Both the position numbers and the translations under genes were made by a program. The notes below the pieces were generated by a model that saw only the letters and a program-made list of their open reading frames with translations, did no database searches and was not told the DNA's origin. Below are positions 32,186-39,560 of a stretch of 64,000 nt of DNA, piece after piece. Numbering within the stretch: the stretch's first letter is position 1; each line of letters starts with the position of its first letter. This DNA comes from Myxococcus dinghuensis (GTDB taxonomy: Bacteria > Myxococcota > Myxococcia > Myxococcales > Myxococcaceae): contig NZ_JAKCFB010000026.1 of assembly GCF_024198235.1 (NCBI RefSeq), positions 1-64,000 on the forward strand. Reading direction: 5' to 3'.

Positions 32186-33901
32186 TCATCGCGGGGACAC
32201 GGTGAGCGACGAGACCTGGTCGTTCCAGGGCCCGTTGGGCGCGGCGTTGATGTCGCTCAGGCTCTGGGACGTGGTGAAGCAGCGCCCCGTCAGGTCGATG
32301 TGCTCGCACAGCGTGGCCTGGTAGGGGCCGAGCACGGTGACGGAGCTGGCGACGTCGTTGAAGCCCAGGTTGCCCAGGTGGGCCACGTACGAGGTGAGGT
32401 GGAGGACGTTGCCCTCGTAGCCGCCGTGCTCGTGGAGGTAGACACCGTCCGCGGCGGAGTAGCCCTGGACCGCGTAGGTGTAGTCCCCCGACGTCGTCTT
32501 GTAGCCCCGGCCGTAGTCGGAGTACGCCCAGTTGCTCAGGCCGCCCGGTGACTTCTTCACCACCACGGACCAGAGCTGGAACGGGAAGCGCGCGCTCAAC
32601 CTCCCGTGCAGTTGCGTGGCCCGCTCGCCCGCGCCTCCGGACAGGCTCCCGAGCTGTCCGTTCACGAAGGAGGCCAGGTACGCGGGCCCCACCGTGCTCG
32701 TCACCGTGCGCGTGGTGAAGGCCAGGTGCGTGTAGTCATCCATGGAGTCGGATTGGAGGAAGTTGCCGTTGTAGTGCATCCACGCGCCCCAACTGCTCTT
32801 GAGGGCGAGGACGTGCCAGGAGCGGCCCGGCGCGGCGTTGTGGACGAAGCTCCGGATGCCGTACCAGCGCGCCTCCGCGTCCCCGCCCATCGTGTAGGCG
32901 GTGTTGCGGAAGATGGTGCCGAACTCGGACGGCAGCGTGCTGGCGGTGGGGAGCAGGCGGAAGTTCAGGGCGAGGATGGCGTCGATGAGCCCCGCGCCCG
33001 GGAAGTCCATCATCATGACGCCGGCGCGCTGGACGTTGCCGCCCACCAGGTGGTCGATGGCGTAGTCGTTCACGCCCCGCGTCTGGATGCCCAGGATGTT
33101 GATGCCCCCGGCCACGTGCAGCGGGTACGCGAGCGCGGAGGAGCCGCTCAGGAAGTTCACGAACAACGTTCCGGGCGCGCCCGTGTTCGTCCGCGTCAGG
33201 TGGTCCCTCACCTTGAACCACTTGTCGTCGATGTCGGCCAGCTCGTCCACGGTCCACGCGTCCTGGAGATCCAACGCGCCCCAGGGGATGCCGTAGGCGC
33301 CGCCGGCGAAGTCGTCCAGGATGACGATGCGTCCACGCACCTCGCCCAGCGTCGGGACGTGCGCGCCGCGCCAGATGTACGGGCTGTAGGCAGGCTGGTC
33401 GCGATACCACTCGAACGTCTGCGCGAAGCCTCGCGTGACGTTCTCCTCGGTGTGCTCCTTCTTCACGCGCATCACCACCGTCTCGGTGGGGTTCGCGTTC
33501 AGGAACTGGATGGTGGTGCGCAGCACGTCGTCGAAGTTGACGTGCAGGTAGACGACGCCGTGGTGGATGGTGAACGCGTTGTCGATGTGGCGGCAGCGGA
33601 TGTCGAGCGCGCGGACGCCCGCGTCGAGCTGGCTGCGCAGGTCCAGCGACTGCGTCTGGGTGAGGTCCCCGCCGTACGACTGGTACGCCATGGTGTCGTG
33701 CGTGCCGGGGAGCGACAGGGCCGCGAGGCTCGTCGAGCCGGGGACCCAGCTCATCCAGGCCGGGTGGCTCGTCTCGATACTGCCGGAGTGGTTGTAGTAG
33801 CGCCCCCTCGCGGAGGCGGAGGTCGCGAACGCGAGGCACGCGAGCGCGAGCAGCAACGGGGCGCCCCTCGGGCGGGGCGTCGGGAGTGCGCGGTGGACCA
33901 T
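32186..33901 (-). CDS. Secreted phosphatidylinositol-specific phospholipase C-like protein with beta/gamma-crystallin-like tail
   Basis: The 571-residue protein has a signal peptide (about residues 1-32). The PI-PLC X-domain follows: LPGTHDTMAY with His68, and FTIHHGVVYL with His113/114, the two general acid/base histidines of bacterial PI-PLCs; ALDIRCRHID and VVMRVKKEH supply the arginine and glutamate region. Residues about 480-571 (GVYLHEHGGYEGNVLHL; VASSVTVLG; VSSLTV) resemble beta/gamma-crystallin Greek-key motifs, which often bind calcium or other molecules. Bacterial enzymes of this type cleave phosphatidylinositol or GPI anchors outside the cell, which suits a predator of eukaryotic or bacterial prey. 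GAGGAG lies 8 bases before the ATG at 33901, and the upstream gene ends only 18 bases away, so both are likely co-transcribed. Confidence 0.85.
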   Translation of the reverse strand: MVHRALPTPRPRGAPLLLALACLAFATSASARGRYYNHSGSIETSHPAWMSWVPGSTSLAALSLPGTHDTMAYQSYGGDLTQTQSLDLRSQLDAGVRALDIRCRHIDNAFTIHHGVVYLHVNFDDVLRTTIQFLNANPTETVVMRVKKEHTEENVTRGFAQTFEWYRDQPAYSPYIWRGAHVPTLGEVRGRIVILDDFAGGAYGIPWGALDLQDAWTVDELADIDDKWFKVRDHLTRTNTGAPGTLFVNFLSGSSALAYPLHVAGGINILGIQTRGVNDYAIDHLVGGNVQRAGVMMMDFPGAGLIDAILALNFRLLPTASTLPSEFGTIFRNTAYTMGGDAEARWYGIRSFVHNAAPGRSWHVLALKSSWGAWMHYNGNFLQSDSMDDYTHLAFTTRTVTSTVGPAYLASFVNGQLGSLSGGAGERATQLHGRLSARFPFQLWSVVVKKSPGGLSNWAYSDYGRGYKTTSGDYTYAVQGYSAADGVYLHEHGGYEGNVLHLTSYVAHLGNLGFNDVASSVTVLGPYQATLCEHIDLTGRCFTTSQSLSDINAAPNGPWNDQVSSLTVSPR

Positions 33902-33919
33902 CGACGGGCTCCTCGGCGA

Positions 33920-34189
33920 CTACCAGGTCGCGTAGACCTGCAGGAGCCAGCGCGGATCGCCGACGCTCTCGTGCGAGCAGTTGTATTGCGTCCACCAGAT
34001 GAGCGGCGGATCTCCCCGCGTCTCGCCCATGGCGATGCACTCCTCCAACGTGTCGTAGTAGCCGTAGTGGATCCAGTTCGCGATGGCGGACGGCGCCGGC
34101 ACGTTCGGGGACGACTCACGGGCAGGGGCGGACTGGGGCCCGAGGAAGACTGCGACCAGCGCGGCTCCGAGGACGAGACGTCGGTGCAT
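33920..34189 (-). CDS. Small exported protein, paralogue of the one at 2727-2990
   Basis: The 89-residue product has a signal peptide (MHRRLVLGAALVAVFLGP and onward) and a C-terminal half almost identical to that of the protein at 2727-2990; in the last 52 residues I count only four or five differences. Two cysteines are conserved. A very good ribosome binding site (CAGGAGG, 8 bases before the ATG at 34189) fixes the start. The gene lies 18 bases upstream of the PI-PLC gene and about 150 bases downstream of the MshEN/TPR gene, all on one strand. It could be an accessory protein of the phospholipase, but that is inference from position. Confidence 0.85.
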   Translation of the reverse strand: MHRRLVLGAALVAVFLGPQSAPARESSPNVPAPSAIANWIHYGYYDTLEECIAMGETRGDPPLIWWTQYNCSHESVGDPRWLLQVYATW

Positions 34190-34210
34190 GAGACACCTCC
34201 TGTGTGGGGG

Positions 34211-34246
34211 GCTCGGAGCGTGAAACAGTCGCTCGCATCGGGTCAA
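34211..34246 (-). promoter_or_regulatory. Conserved promoter-like block upstream of the small exported protein gene
   Basis: On the minus strand TTGACC (34246-34241) is followed by CACGCTC at about the same distance as in the block at 2671-2700. Similarity between the two paralogues is kept here despite divergence nearby, which argues for a promoter or operator. The second element is not a clear -10 box. Confidence 0.4.
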
Positions 34247-34337
34247 GGAAATCGAAAATTCATTGAATTCCTTGCCGGTGCGCGGGCGGCGGTGCGCGGG
34301 GCCCTGGCGACCCCGAGGCCCGCCGTCGTCGTGACGC

Positions 34338-35705
34338 TCAGCGTCTGGCTTTCTTCTGGCCCGCGTTGGTGGCGTCCGCCGTGAGGCACATCACCGAATA
34401 CAGGTTCATCGTGTAGAGGCTGTTCTCCGGCTCCAGGTCGGAGGCCTTCTGGAACAGCGCCGTGGCGCGCGTGTAGTCGCGCTGGTGGTTCAGGAGGATC
34501 ATCCCCAGCCGGTTGTAGAGCGGCGCGGGAGAGGGCAGCAGGCCGATGCCGCGCTCCAGCAGCTCGACCGCCTCCGTCCAGCGGCCCGCCTGCTCCAGGC
34601 GGATGACGCGCTGGAGGAGGTCCTCGTTCGGGTCCTCCACGGGCGGGGACGTCACCGGTCGCACGGGCGGGACGACGGAGGCCGGGGGCGCGGGCGAGGT
34701 GGGCTCGGGCGTGGCGCGGGAGACGGGGGGCCCGGTCTCCACGCGCTCGTCCTTGACCGGCGCGGGACCCACGGTGGGGGCGGGGACCTCGTACAGCCGC
34801 GTCACGCCGCGCTCCTCCAGCGAGGCGAAGAGCGCGCGCAGCTCGACCTCCGTCAGTTGGGTGATGAGCGCCAGGTCCGCGAGCGAGGTGTGTCCGTCCA
34901 CGAGGGACAACACGTAGGCCTCGAAGGGGCTGAGCTTCAGGTTCGTCACGCTCAGTCCACCCACGAGGAACGGGCGCGCGTTGGCGCCCCCGGTGGAGGC
35001 GCGGAACGGCGCCACGCGCGTGTCCTCCGCCTGGTGGGGGCGGGGCTTCACGCCCGAGGTGCCGTGCCGGTCCGGCTGCGTCAGCAGGGCCCGTACCAGG
35101 GACACGTTGTCGCGGGGCGGCAGGTCCTCCTCGTGGCGCACCAGGAGCAGCTCGCAGCGCGGACACTGGAAGTCGTTGGGCTGCGTGGGCGCGCCACAAT
35201 GGGGGCAGGCGTCGTCCTCCGGAGGATGGTCGAAGGCGTCCGCGACCGCGTAGTAGTGCTTGCGGATGGCCGCGCGGATGGACCTGCGCACGGCGACGAA
35301 GGGCAGCACCTGCGCGACGCCGACGGTGCGCGAAATCTCCTCCAACGCGCGCTGGCGCTGCGGCTCCGCGATGGCGACGTACAACGCCGCCGGCGTCAAC
35401 CGCAGGGGCATGAAGTCGAAGCCCTCCGCCAGCCGGACGGGCACCTTCTCGAGCAGCGACGACTCCACCTTGGCCTGGGCCAGCTTCTGCGTGGACACGA
35501 AGCGCGTCTGGAACTCCTGGGCCAGCAGCCGCAGGACGGGCGTCTCGTCCACGCCCAGCCGCACCAGGCACTCGCCCAGCTTCTGCCCCGTCTCCTGCTG
35601 ATGGGCGAGCGCTCGGGACAACTGCTCCGGCGTCAGCGCGCCCTCCAGCACCAACCGCTCCCCGAGTCTCCGCGTCATGGCGTGATTCAAGGCGGGCGCC
35701 CGCAC
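34338..35705 (-). CDS. MshEN-domain protein with zinc ribbon and TPR
   Basis: The 455-residue protein starts with a type II secretion/MshEN-like domain at about 10-160. It has two helical units, the first with the RLGERLVLEGALTPEQLSRAL motif, and an EGFDFMPLRLTPAALYVAIAEP segment as in PilB/GspE N-termini. MshEN domains in related proteins bind cyclic di-GMP. A zinc ribbon follows (CPHCGAP, then CPRCELL), next a winged-helix-like stretch (LSPFEAYVLSLVDGHTSL), a Pro/Val-rich linker and C-terminal TPR-like helices (GRWTEAVELLERGIGLLP; PLYNRLGMILLNHQRDYTR). It lacks an ATPase domain, so it is not a secretion motor; a regulatory or scaffold role is inferred. GGAGG nine bases before GTG 35705 supports that start; ATG 35678 is the alternative. 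A decayed copy lies at 2000-2620. Confidence 0.8.
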   Translation of the reverse strand: MRAPALNHAMTRRLGERLVLEGALTPEQLSRALAHQQETGQKLGECLVRLGVDETPVLRLLAQEFQTRFVSTQKLAQAKVESSLLEKVPVRLAEGFDFMPLRLTPAALYVAIAEPQRQRALEEISRTVGVAQVLPFVAVRRSIRAAIRKHYYAVADAFDHPPEDDACPHCGAPTQPNDFQCPRCELLLVRHEEDLPPRDNVSLVRALLTQPDRHGTSGVKPRPHQAEDTRVAPFRASTGGANARPFLVGGLSVTNLKLSPFEAYVLSLVDGHTSLADLALITQLTEVELRALFASLEERGVTRLYEVPAPTVGPAPVKDERVETGPPVSRATPEPTSPAPPASVVPPVRPVTSPPVEDPNEDLLQRVIRLEQAGRWTEAVELLERGIGLLPSPAPLYNRLGMILLNHQRDYTRATALFQKASDLEPENSLYTMNLYSVMCLTADATNAGQKKARR

Positions 35706-36076
35706 CTCCGTCTACCTCCAGTGAGTGCGGTGATTCCTGGGTTCGATAAGCAGGAGGAAAGGCCCGGTGTCCTCCTGTATTTCCAGGGCCTTATCGCCCC
35801 AGCCCGGTGGGTGGGGCGTCAGGGCGCGAGCACCGGGCCCGCGGCGGCACATCCCTTGGGGGCCGGTGGCACCCGGCAGGTCGGGATGCCGGGGGCTTTT
35901 CCGTGAAACTGCCGCCGCCCACCCACCTCCGCGCGCGGTGGGTCGTTCCGCGACCGGGGTGCAACTGTAGGCGCGTATCGCAGGTTCGCAGGCTAGGGGC
36001 TTCCCCGTATTCCGCCGGGTGTCGCGGATTCGCTATCCCCGGGGGGCTTCACCCACCAAGCAAAGGAGAGAGCGCC
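35706..36076. other. 371-base divergent intergenic region
   Basis: The region lies between the MshEN/TPR gene (minus) and the Cys-rich lipoprotein gene (plus) and must carry both promoters. Open frames run through it, but they have no family resemblance or ribosome binding sites and continue into the lipoprotein gene in the wrong frame or with an unsuitable start. No repeat or RNA gene is seen. Confidence 0.5.
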
Positions 36077-36373
36077 ATGAAGCAGCTCTTCGTCGCCGTG
36101 CTGTTGGCCTGGGGTGTCGTGGGGTGCGGAGCGGGTGCCGTCGAGGAGTCGGCCTCGCTGGAGTCCACCGAGCAGGAGATCTGCCCGGCGGAGTGTCCCC
36201 CCGGGACGCAGTTCGGGCAGTACATCTGGCTGTGCACGGGGGAGACGTCGAGCGCCTGTGCGTCGGGTTACGAGCAGGAGTACGCCGCCTGCTACGACCC
36301 CGCGAGTGGCAGCTACGTGACGGGGACGACGACCTGTCGTCGCCGGTGTGGCTGCGCCATCAGCGAGTCCTGA
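36077..36373 (+). CDS. Cys-rich lipoprotein
   Basis: The 98-residue product begins MKQLFVAVLLAWGVVGCG, a short signal peptide ending in a lipobox with Cys17. A short acidic linker (ESASLESTEQE) leads to a C-terminal domain of about 65 residues with eight cysteines, including CPAECPPG near its start and CRRRCGC near its end. An AAAGGAGAG ribosome binding site ends six bases before ATG 36077. Myxobacterial genomes carry many such small Cys-rich lipoproteins with an ESxEQE-like linker; their roles are unknown. The signal peptide and linker resemble those of the knottin-like lipoprotein at 3042, but the cysteine spacing is different. A hairpin follows at 36389. Confidence 0.8.
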   Translation: MKQLFVAVLLAWGVVGCGAGAVEESASLESTEQEICPAECPPGTQFGQYIWLCTGETSSACASGYEQEYAACYDPASGSYVTGTTTCRRRCGCAISES

Positions 36374-36388
36374 GCCCTGGTCGAAGCG

Positions 36389-36419
36389 CGAGGGTCGGAC
36401 ACGGTCCATCCGGCCCTCG
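36389..36419 (+). terminator. Hairpin after the Cys-rich lipoprotein gene
   Basis: CGAGGGTCGG at 36389-36398 pairs with CCGGCCCTCG at 36410-36419 over 10 positions with one G-U pair, 16 bases after the stop codon. Confidence 0.55.
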
Positions 36420-36465
36420 GGGCGCCAGGCGGGCATCCCCGGGCCGGGTGGACAGCGGCGCGGGG

Positions 36466-36723
36466 ATGCTTACGCTGGGACGTCCCGTTCTCGAGGTCCC
36501 CCGCTTGAGCCCCATCCTGCTTCGGCTCGTCTGTGGTCTGTTGTTCTCCGCGCTGGCCCTGGGGGCCGTGGTGCATCCTCCCGCCAACTTCGCGCAGGGG
36601 CTGGGCATGTTGCTCCCGGCGGGGATGCTGCTGAGCGTGGCCCTCAAGGGGCCGCGGCGGAACCTCATCCCGAAGAAGCGGGGCGTCGCGGCGCCGGCGA
36701 GCGAGTCGCCCCCCAGCGCCTGA
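36466..36723 (+). CDS. Hypothetical small membrane protein
   Basis: The 85-residue frame has two hydrophobic segments (ILLRLVCGLLFSALALGAVV and GLGMLLPAGMLLSVAL) and a basic, then Pro/Ser-rich C-terminus (GPRRNLIPKKR). No family is recognised. ATG 36466 is poorly supported; TTG 36505, preceded by GAGGT at a usable distance, would give a 72-residue protein starting just before the first hydrophobic segment. It lies in a short gap before the converging prolyl-AMP ligase gene, and could be cryptic. Confidence 0.45.
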   Translation: MLTLGRPVLEVPRLSPILLRLVCGLLFSALALGAVVHPPANFAQGLGMLLPAGMLLSVALKGPRRNLIPKKRGVAAPASESPPSA

Positions 36724-36758
36724 AGTCCGCGCCTCCACCCACGCCGACGCGCGCCGGC

Positions 36759-38267
36759 TCAGGTGGCCGCGAGGTCGCGCAGGGCGCGCCGGTCGAGCTT
36801 GCCGTTCGGTGTCCGGGGCAGCGCCGGCAGCACCCGCAGCTCGTCGAGGATCATGTAGCGGGGCAGTCGCTCCGCGCAGTGCTGCTTGAGCTGGAGGAGC
36901 GTGGGCGGTTTCGGCGCGGCGCTCACGACGAAGGCCACCAGCCGCGCCTCCAGGCCCGTCCCCGCGCCCACCACGCCCACGTCCCGCAGGTCCGGATGCG
37001 CGAGCAGCGCGGCCTCGATCTCCCCGGGCTCGATGCGCCGTCCCCGGACCTTGAGCATGTGGTCGCGGCGGCCCAGGTATTCGAAGCCGCCCTCCGGGAG
37101 CGCACGACACAGGTCCCCGGTCGCATAGGGCGCGGTGCCCTGGGGCGGGTGGCCCCAATAGCCCAGCATCACCGTGGGGCCCTCCACCATCAGCTCGCCC
37201 ACGTCGCCTCGCTCGGGGGCCTCCCCGCCGCGTGTCTCCTCGTGGGAGAGCCAGACGCGGTCGCCGCAACTGGCGCGGCCGATGGGGACCGGCTCGGTGC
37301 GCGCCGGGTCGAGCGCCGTCACCTCGTGCCAGGTGCACACGTTCGTCTCGGTGGGGCCGTACAGGTTGAAGAGGCGCGCGGCGGGCAGGTGTTCGCGCAG
37401 CGGGCGCAGGTGGCGGATGGGGAAGGGCTCGCCGGCGAACAGCACGGCGCGGAACGGCAGGGGGCCGTGCTCCAGCAGGCCTCCCTCGGACATCATCAGG
37501 ACGAGCGCCGAGGGCACCGAGTACCACACGGTGAAGCGCTCGCTCAGCACCTGTTCCACCAGTTGGCGCGGGGAGAAGGCCAGCGTCTCCGGGATGAGGG
37601 TGACGCTCGCGCCCCCGAGGAACGCCGCGTAGAGGTCCAGCACCGACAGGTCGAAGAAGAAGGGGGCGTGGTTGCTGAAGCGGTCCTCGGGCGTGGTCTC
37701 CAGGAGCCCATGGCACCACTCGATGAACGCCAGCGCGTTGCGGTGGCTGATGCAGACCCCCTTGGGGGTCCCGGTGGAGCCGGACGTGTAGAGGATGTAC
37801 GCGAGCGCGTCCTCCTCCAGGCCGTGCGGTGGGAGGGGCGCGGAGGAGAGGCTGGCCAGCGCGGACCACGAGGGCCCCGGGCCCGCGTCGTCGTCCACGA
37901 GCAGGAAGCGCAGCCGCTCCAGGCCCTCGTCGCGCAGCCGCGCCGCGCGCGCCGACGTGGTCACCAGCACGTCGATGCGGCAGTCCTCGAGCATGCTCCG
38001 GGTCCTCCGGGCGGGGTTGAGCGGATCCAACGGGACATAGGCGGCGCCCAGCCGGAGGACGCCCTGCATCGCCGCCACCGCCCGCGTGGACTTCTCCGTC
38101 CACAGGCCCACGCGCGCTCCACTCCGCACCCCCAGCCCGAGCAGGGCGCGGGCCACCTGGTTGGCGAGCGCGTCGAGCTGTCCATAGGTGAGCGAGCCGT
38201 CCGGCCCCCGGAGGGCGGGCGCCTCCGGCGTCTTCGCCGCGCTTCGGATGACGATGTCGTCGAGCAT
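36759..38267 (-). CDS. Adenylating enzyme, predicted L-prolyl-AMP ligase for pyrrole starter formation
   Basis: This 502-residue stand-alone adenylation enzyme has the core motifs in order: LTYGQLD, YILYTSGSTGTPKG (P-loop), FFFDLSVLDL, LFNLYGPTET, ATGDLCR, GRRDHMLKVRGRRIEPGE and the C-terminal TPNGKLDRR lysine. Reading the ten specificity positions by alignment to GrsA gives D-L-L-Y-L-A-L-V-C-K. This is, from memory, the code of the prolyl ligases PltF and RedM, which feed pyrrole-2-carboxylate formation. It would load L-proline on a free-standing or fused carrier. The start ATG 38267 overlaps the stop of the dehydrogenase gene (TGATG), so translation is coupled. It is divergent from the PKS genes. 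Alternative small substrates are possible, but the pairing with the next gene argues for proline. Confidence 0.85.
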   Translation of the reverse strand: MLDDIVIRSAAKTPEAPALRGPDGSLTYGQLDALANQVARALLGLGVRSGARVGLWTEKSTRAVAAMQGVLRLGAAYVPLDPLNPARRTRSMLEDCRIDVLVTTSARAARLRDEGLERLRFLLVDDDAGPGPSWSALASLSSAPLPPHGLEEDALAYILYTSGSTGTPKGVCISHRNALAFIEWCHGLLETTPEDRFSNHAPFFFDLSVLDLYAAFLGGASVTLIPETLAFSPRQLVEQVLSERFTVWYSVPSALVLMMSEGGLLEHGPLPFRAVLFAGEPFPIRHLRPLREHLPAARLFNLYGPTETNVCTWHEVTALDPARTEPVPIGRASCGDRVWLSHEETRGGEAPERGDVGELMVEGPTVMLGYWGHPPQGTAPYATGDLCRALPEGGFEYLGRRDHMLKVRGRRIEPGEIEAALLAHPDLRDVGVVGAGTGLEARLVAFVVSAAPKPPTLLQLKQHCAERLPRYMILDELRVLPALPRTPNGKLDRRALRDLAAT

Positions 38268-39403
38268 CAGAGCCCCAGGTGGTTCGCGATGATGTCGCGT
38301 TGGATCTCCGAGGTGCCGGAGAACAGGGTGCTGGGGATGGCGTCGCGCAGCACGCGCTCGATGCCCGTCTCCACCACGTAGCCCATGCCGCCGTGGATCT
38401 GGATGGCGTCCAGGCCGCACTGGACCGCGGCCTCGCTGATGGCCAGCTTGGCGAGCGACACCTCCAGCTCCGCCTCCTGCCCCCGGTCCATCAACCAGCA
38501 GGCCCGGTAGAGGAGGAGGCGCGCGGAGTCGAGCCGCTGCTTCATGTCCGCCAGCCGGTGGGAGACGGCCTGGTTCTTCCCGATGGCGCGCTTGAACTGC
38601 TTGCGCTGCCGGGCGAAGTCCACCGTCTCTTCGAGCACCCGCTCCATCAGCCCGACGTAGGCGCCGAACAGGCACGCGCGCTCCCACTGCATGGAGCGCT
38701 TGAACACCGACGCGCCCTGGCCCTCGGCGCCCAGCCGCGCCGCCGCCGGGACACGACAGGACTCCAGGTAGAGGGGCGCGATGGGGGAGGTGGACAGCCC
38801 CATCTTCTGGAAGGGCCGCCCCACGCGAAGCCCCGGGGTGTCCTTCTCGACGAGGAACGCGCTCACGCCCATGTAGCCGTGCGTCGGGTCCGTGACGGCG
38901 TAGACGAGGAACACGTCCGCGTCCGGCCCGTTGGTGACGTAGCTCTTGCCGCCGTCGAGGACGTAGTGCTCGCCCTCACGGACGGCCCGCGTCTTGAGCG
39001 CGAAGACGTCCGAGCCCGCCTCGGGCTCCGTGATGGCGTTGGCGCCGACCCACTCTCCCGACGCGAGGCGCGGCAGGTAGCGGTCCTTCTGGCCGTCGCT
39101 CCCTCCCTCCAGCAACGGCATCACGCAGGCGAAGAGGTGGGCGCCCACGGAGAAGACCAGCCCGGTGTCCAGGCAGCCCCGTCCCAGCGCCTCCATCAGC
39201 CTCGCCGTCGTCAAGGTGTCCACACCCAGTCCGCCGTAGCGCTCCGGCACGGGCAGCCCCAGGAAGCCGAACTCCCCACAGCGCCGCCACGCCGCCCGGG
39301 GCAGGCCCGCGCCTTGCTCCGTCGCGCCGTTCAACTCCGCGCGCGCGAAGGCGCATGCGCGCTCGTACAAGGTCGCTTGTTCACTCGTCCAGCCAAAGTC
39401 CAT
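38267..39403 (-). CDS. Acyl-CoA-dehydrogenase-like flavoenzyme, predicted L-prolyl-carrier dehydrogenase
   Basis: The 378-residue protein has the acyl-CoA dehydrogenase fold: FLGLPVPERYGGLG, NAITEPEAGSD, VTNGPDADVFLVYAVTDP, DFARQRKQFKRAIGKNQAVSHRLADM (divided here only for description) and IHGGMGYVVETGIERVLRDA. Many of these segments resemble PltE of pyoluteorin and RedW of undecylprodigiosin, notably TGLVFSVGAHLFACVMP, MQWERACLFGAYVGLMER and TLFSGTSEIQRDIIA. PltE-type enzymes oxidise carrier-bound proline twice to pyrrole-2-carboxyl, using FAD. GGAGGAG lies nine bases before ATG 39403. The gene leads a coupled two-gene operon with the ligase. Confidence 0.85.
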   Translation of the reverse strand: MDFGWTSEQATLYERACAFARAELNGATEQGAGLPRAAWRRCGEFGFLGLPVPERYGGLGVDTLTTARLMEALGRGCLDTGLVFSVGAHLFACVMPLLEGGSDGQKDRYLPRLASGEWVGANAITEPEAGSDVFALKTRAVREGEHYVLDGGKSYVTNGPDADVFLVYAVTDPTHGYMGVSAFLVEKDTPGLRVGRPFQKMGLSTSPIAPLYLESCRVPAAARLGAEGQGASVFKRSMQWERACLFGAYVGLMERVLEETVDFARQRKQFKRAIGKNQAVSHRLADMKQRLDSARLLLYRACWLMDRGQEAELEVSLAKLAISEAAVQCGLDAIQIHGGMGYVVETGIERVLRDAIPSTLFSGTSEIQRDIIANHLGL

Positions 39404-39560
39404 GGAGCCTGTCTCCTCCGTCGTCGCGGTGAGCCCGTGGGCTGCCTTCCAGGGCACTATCGTTGTGCAGGGGTGAACACCGGTGCGGGTTTGCGTTTCT
39501 GCCCTTGTGTCTGGATTGTCGCGTCTGGTTGATTGTATTTGCTTGGCCAGAGGTGCGGGG
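39404..39560. promoter_or_regulatory. Divergent promoter region of the pyrrole operon and the PKS genes
   Basis: The 157-base gap between the two divergent operons is clearly less GC-rich than the flanks (for example TGGTTGATTGTATTTGC near 39520-39542), as expected for a promoter region. I cannot define -35/-10 boxes with confidence. AGAGG at 39549-39553, seven bases before GTG 39561, is the ribosome binding site that sets the PKS start. Confidence 0.5.

Noticed and set aside
35807..36373. 188-residue reading of the Cys-rich lipoprotein gene with a long N-terminal extension
   Set aside because: A strong ribosome binding site and a lipobox signal peptide place the start at 36077; the extension has no export or domain features.
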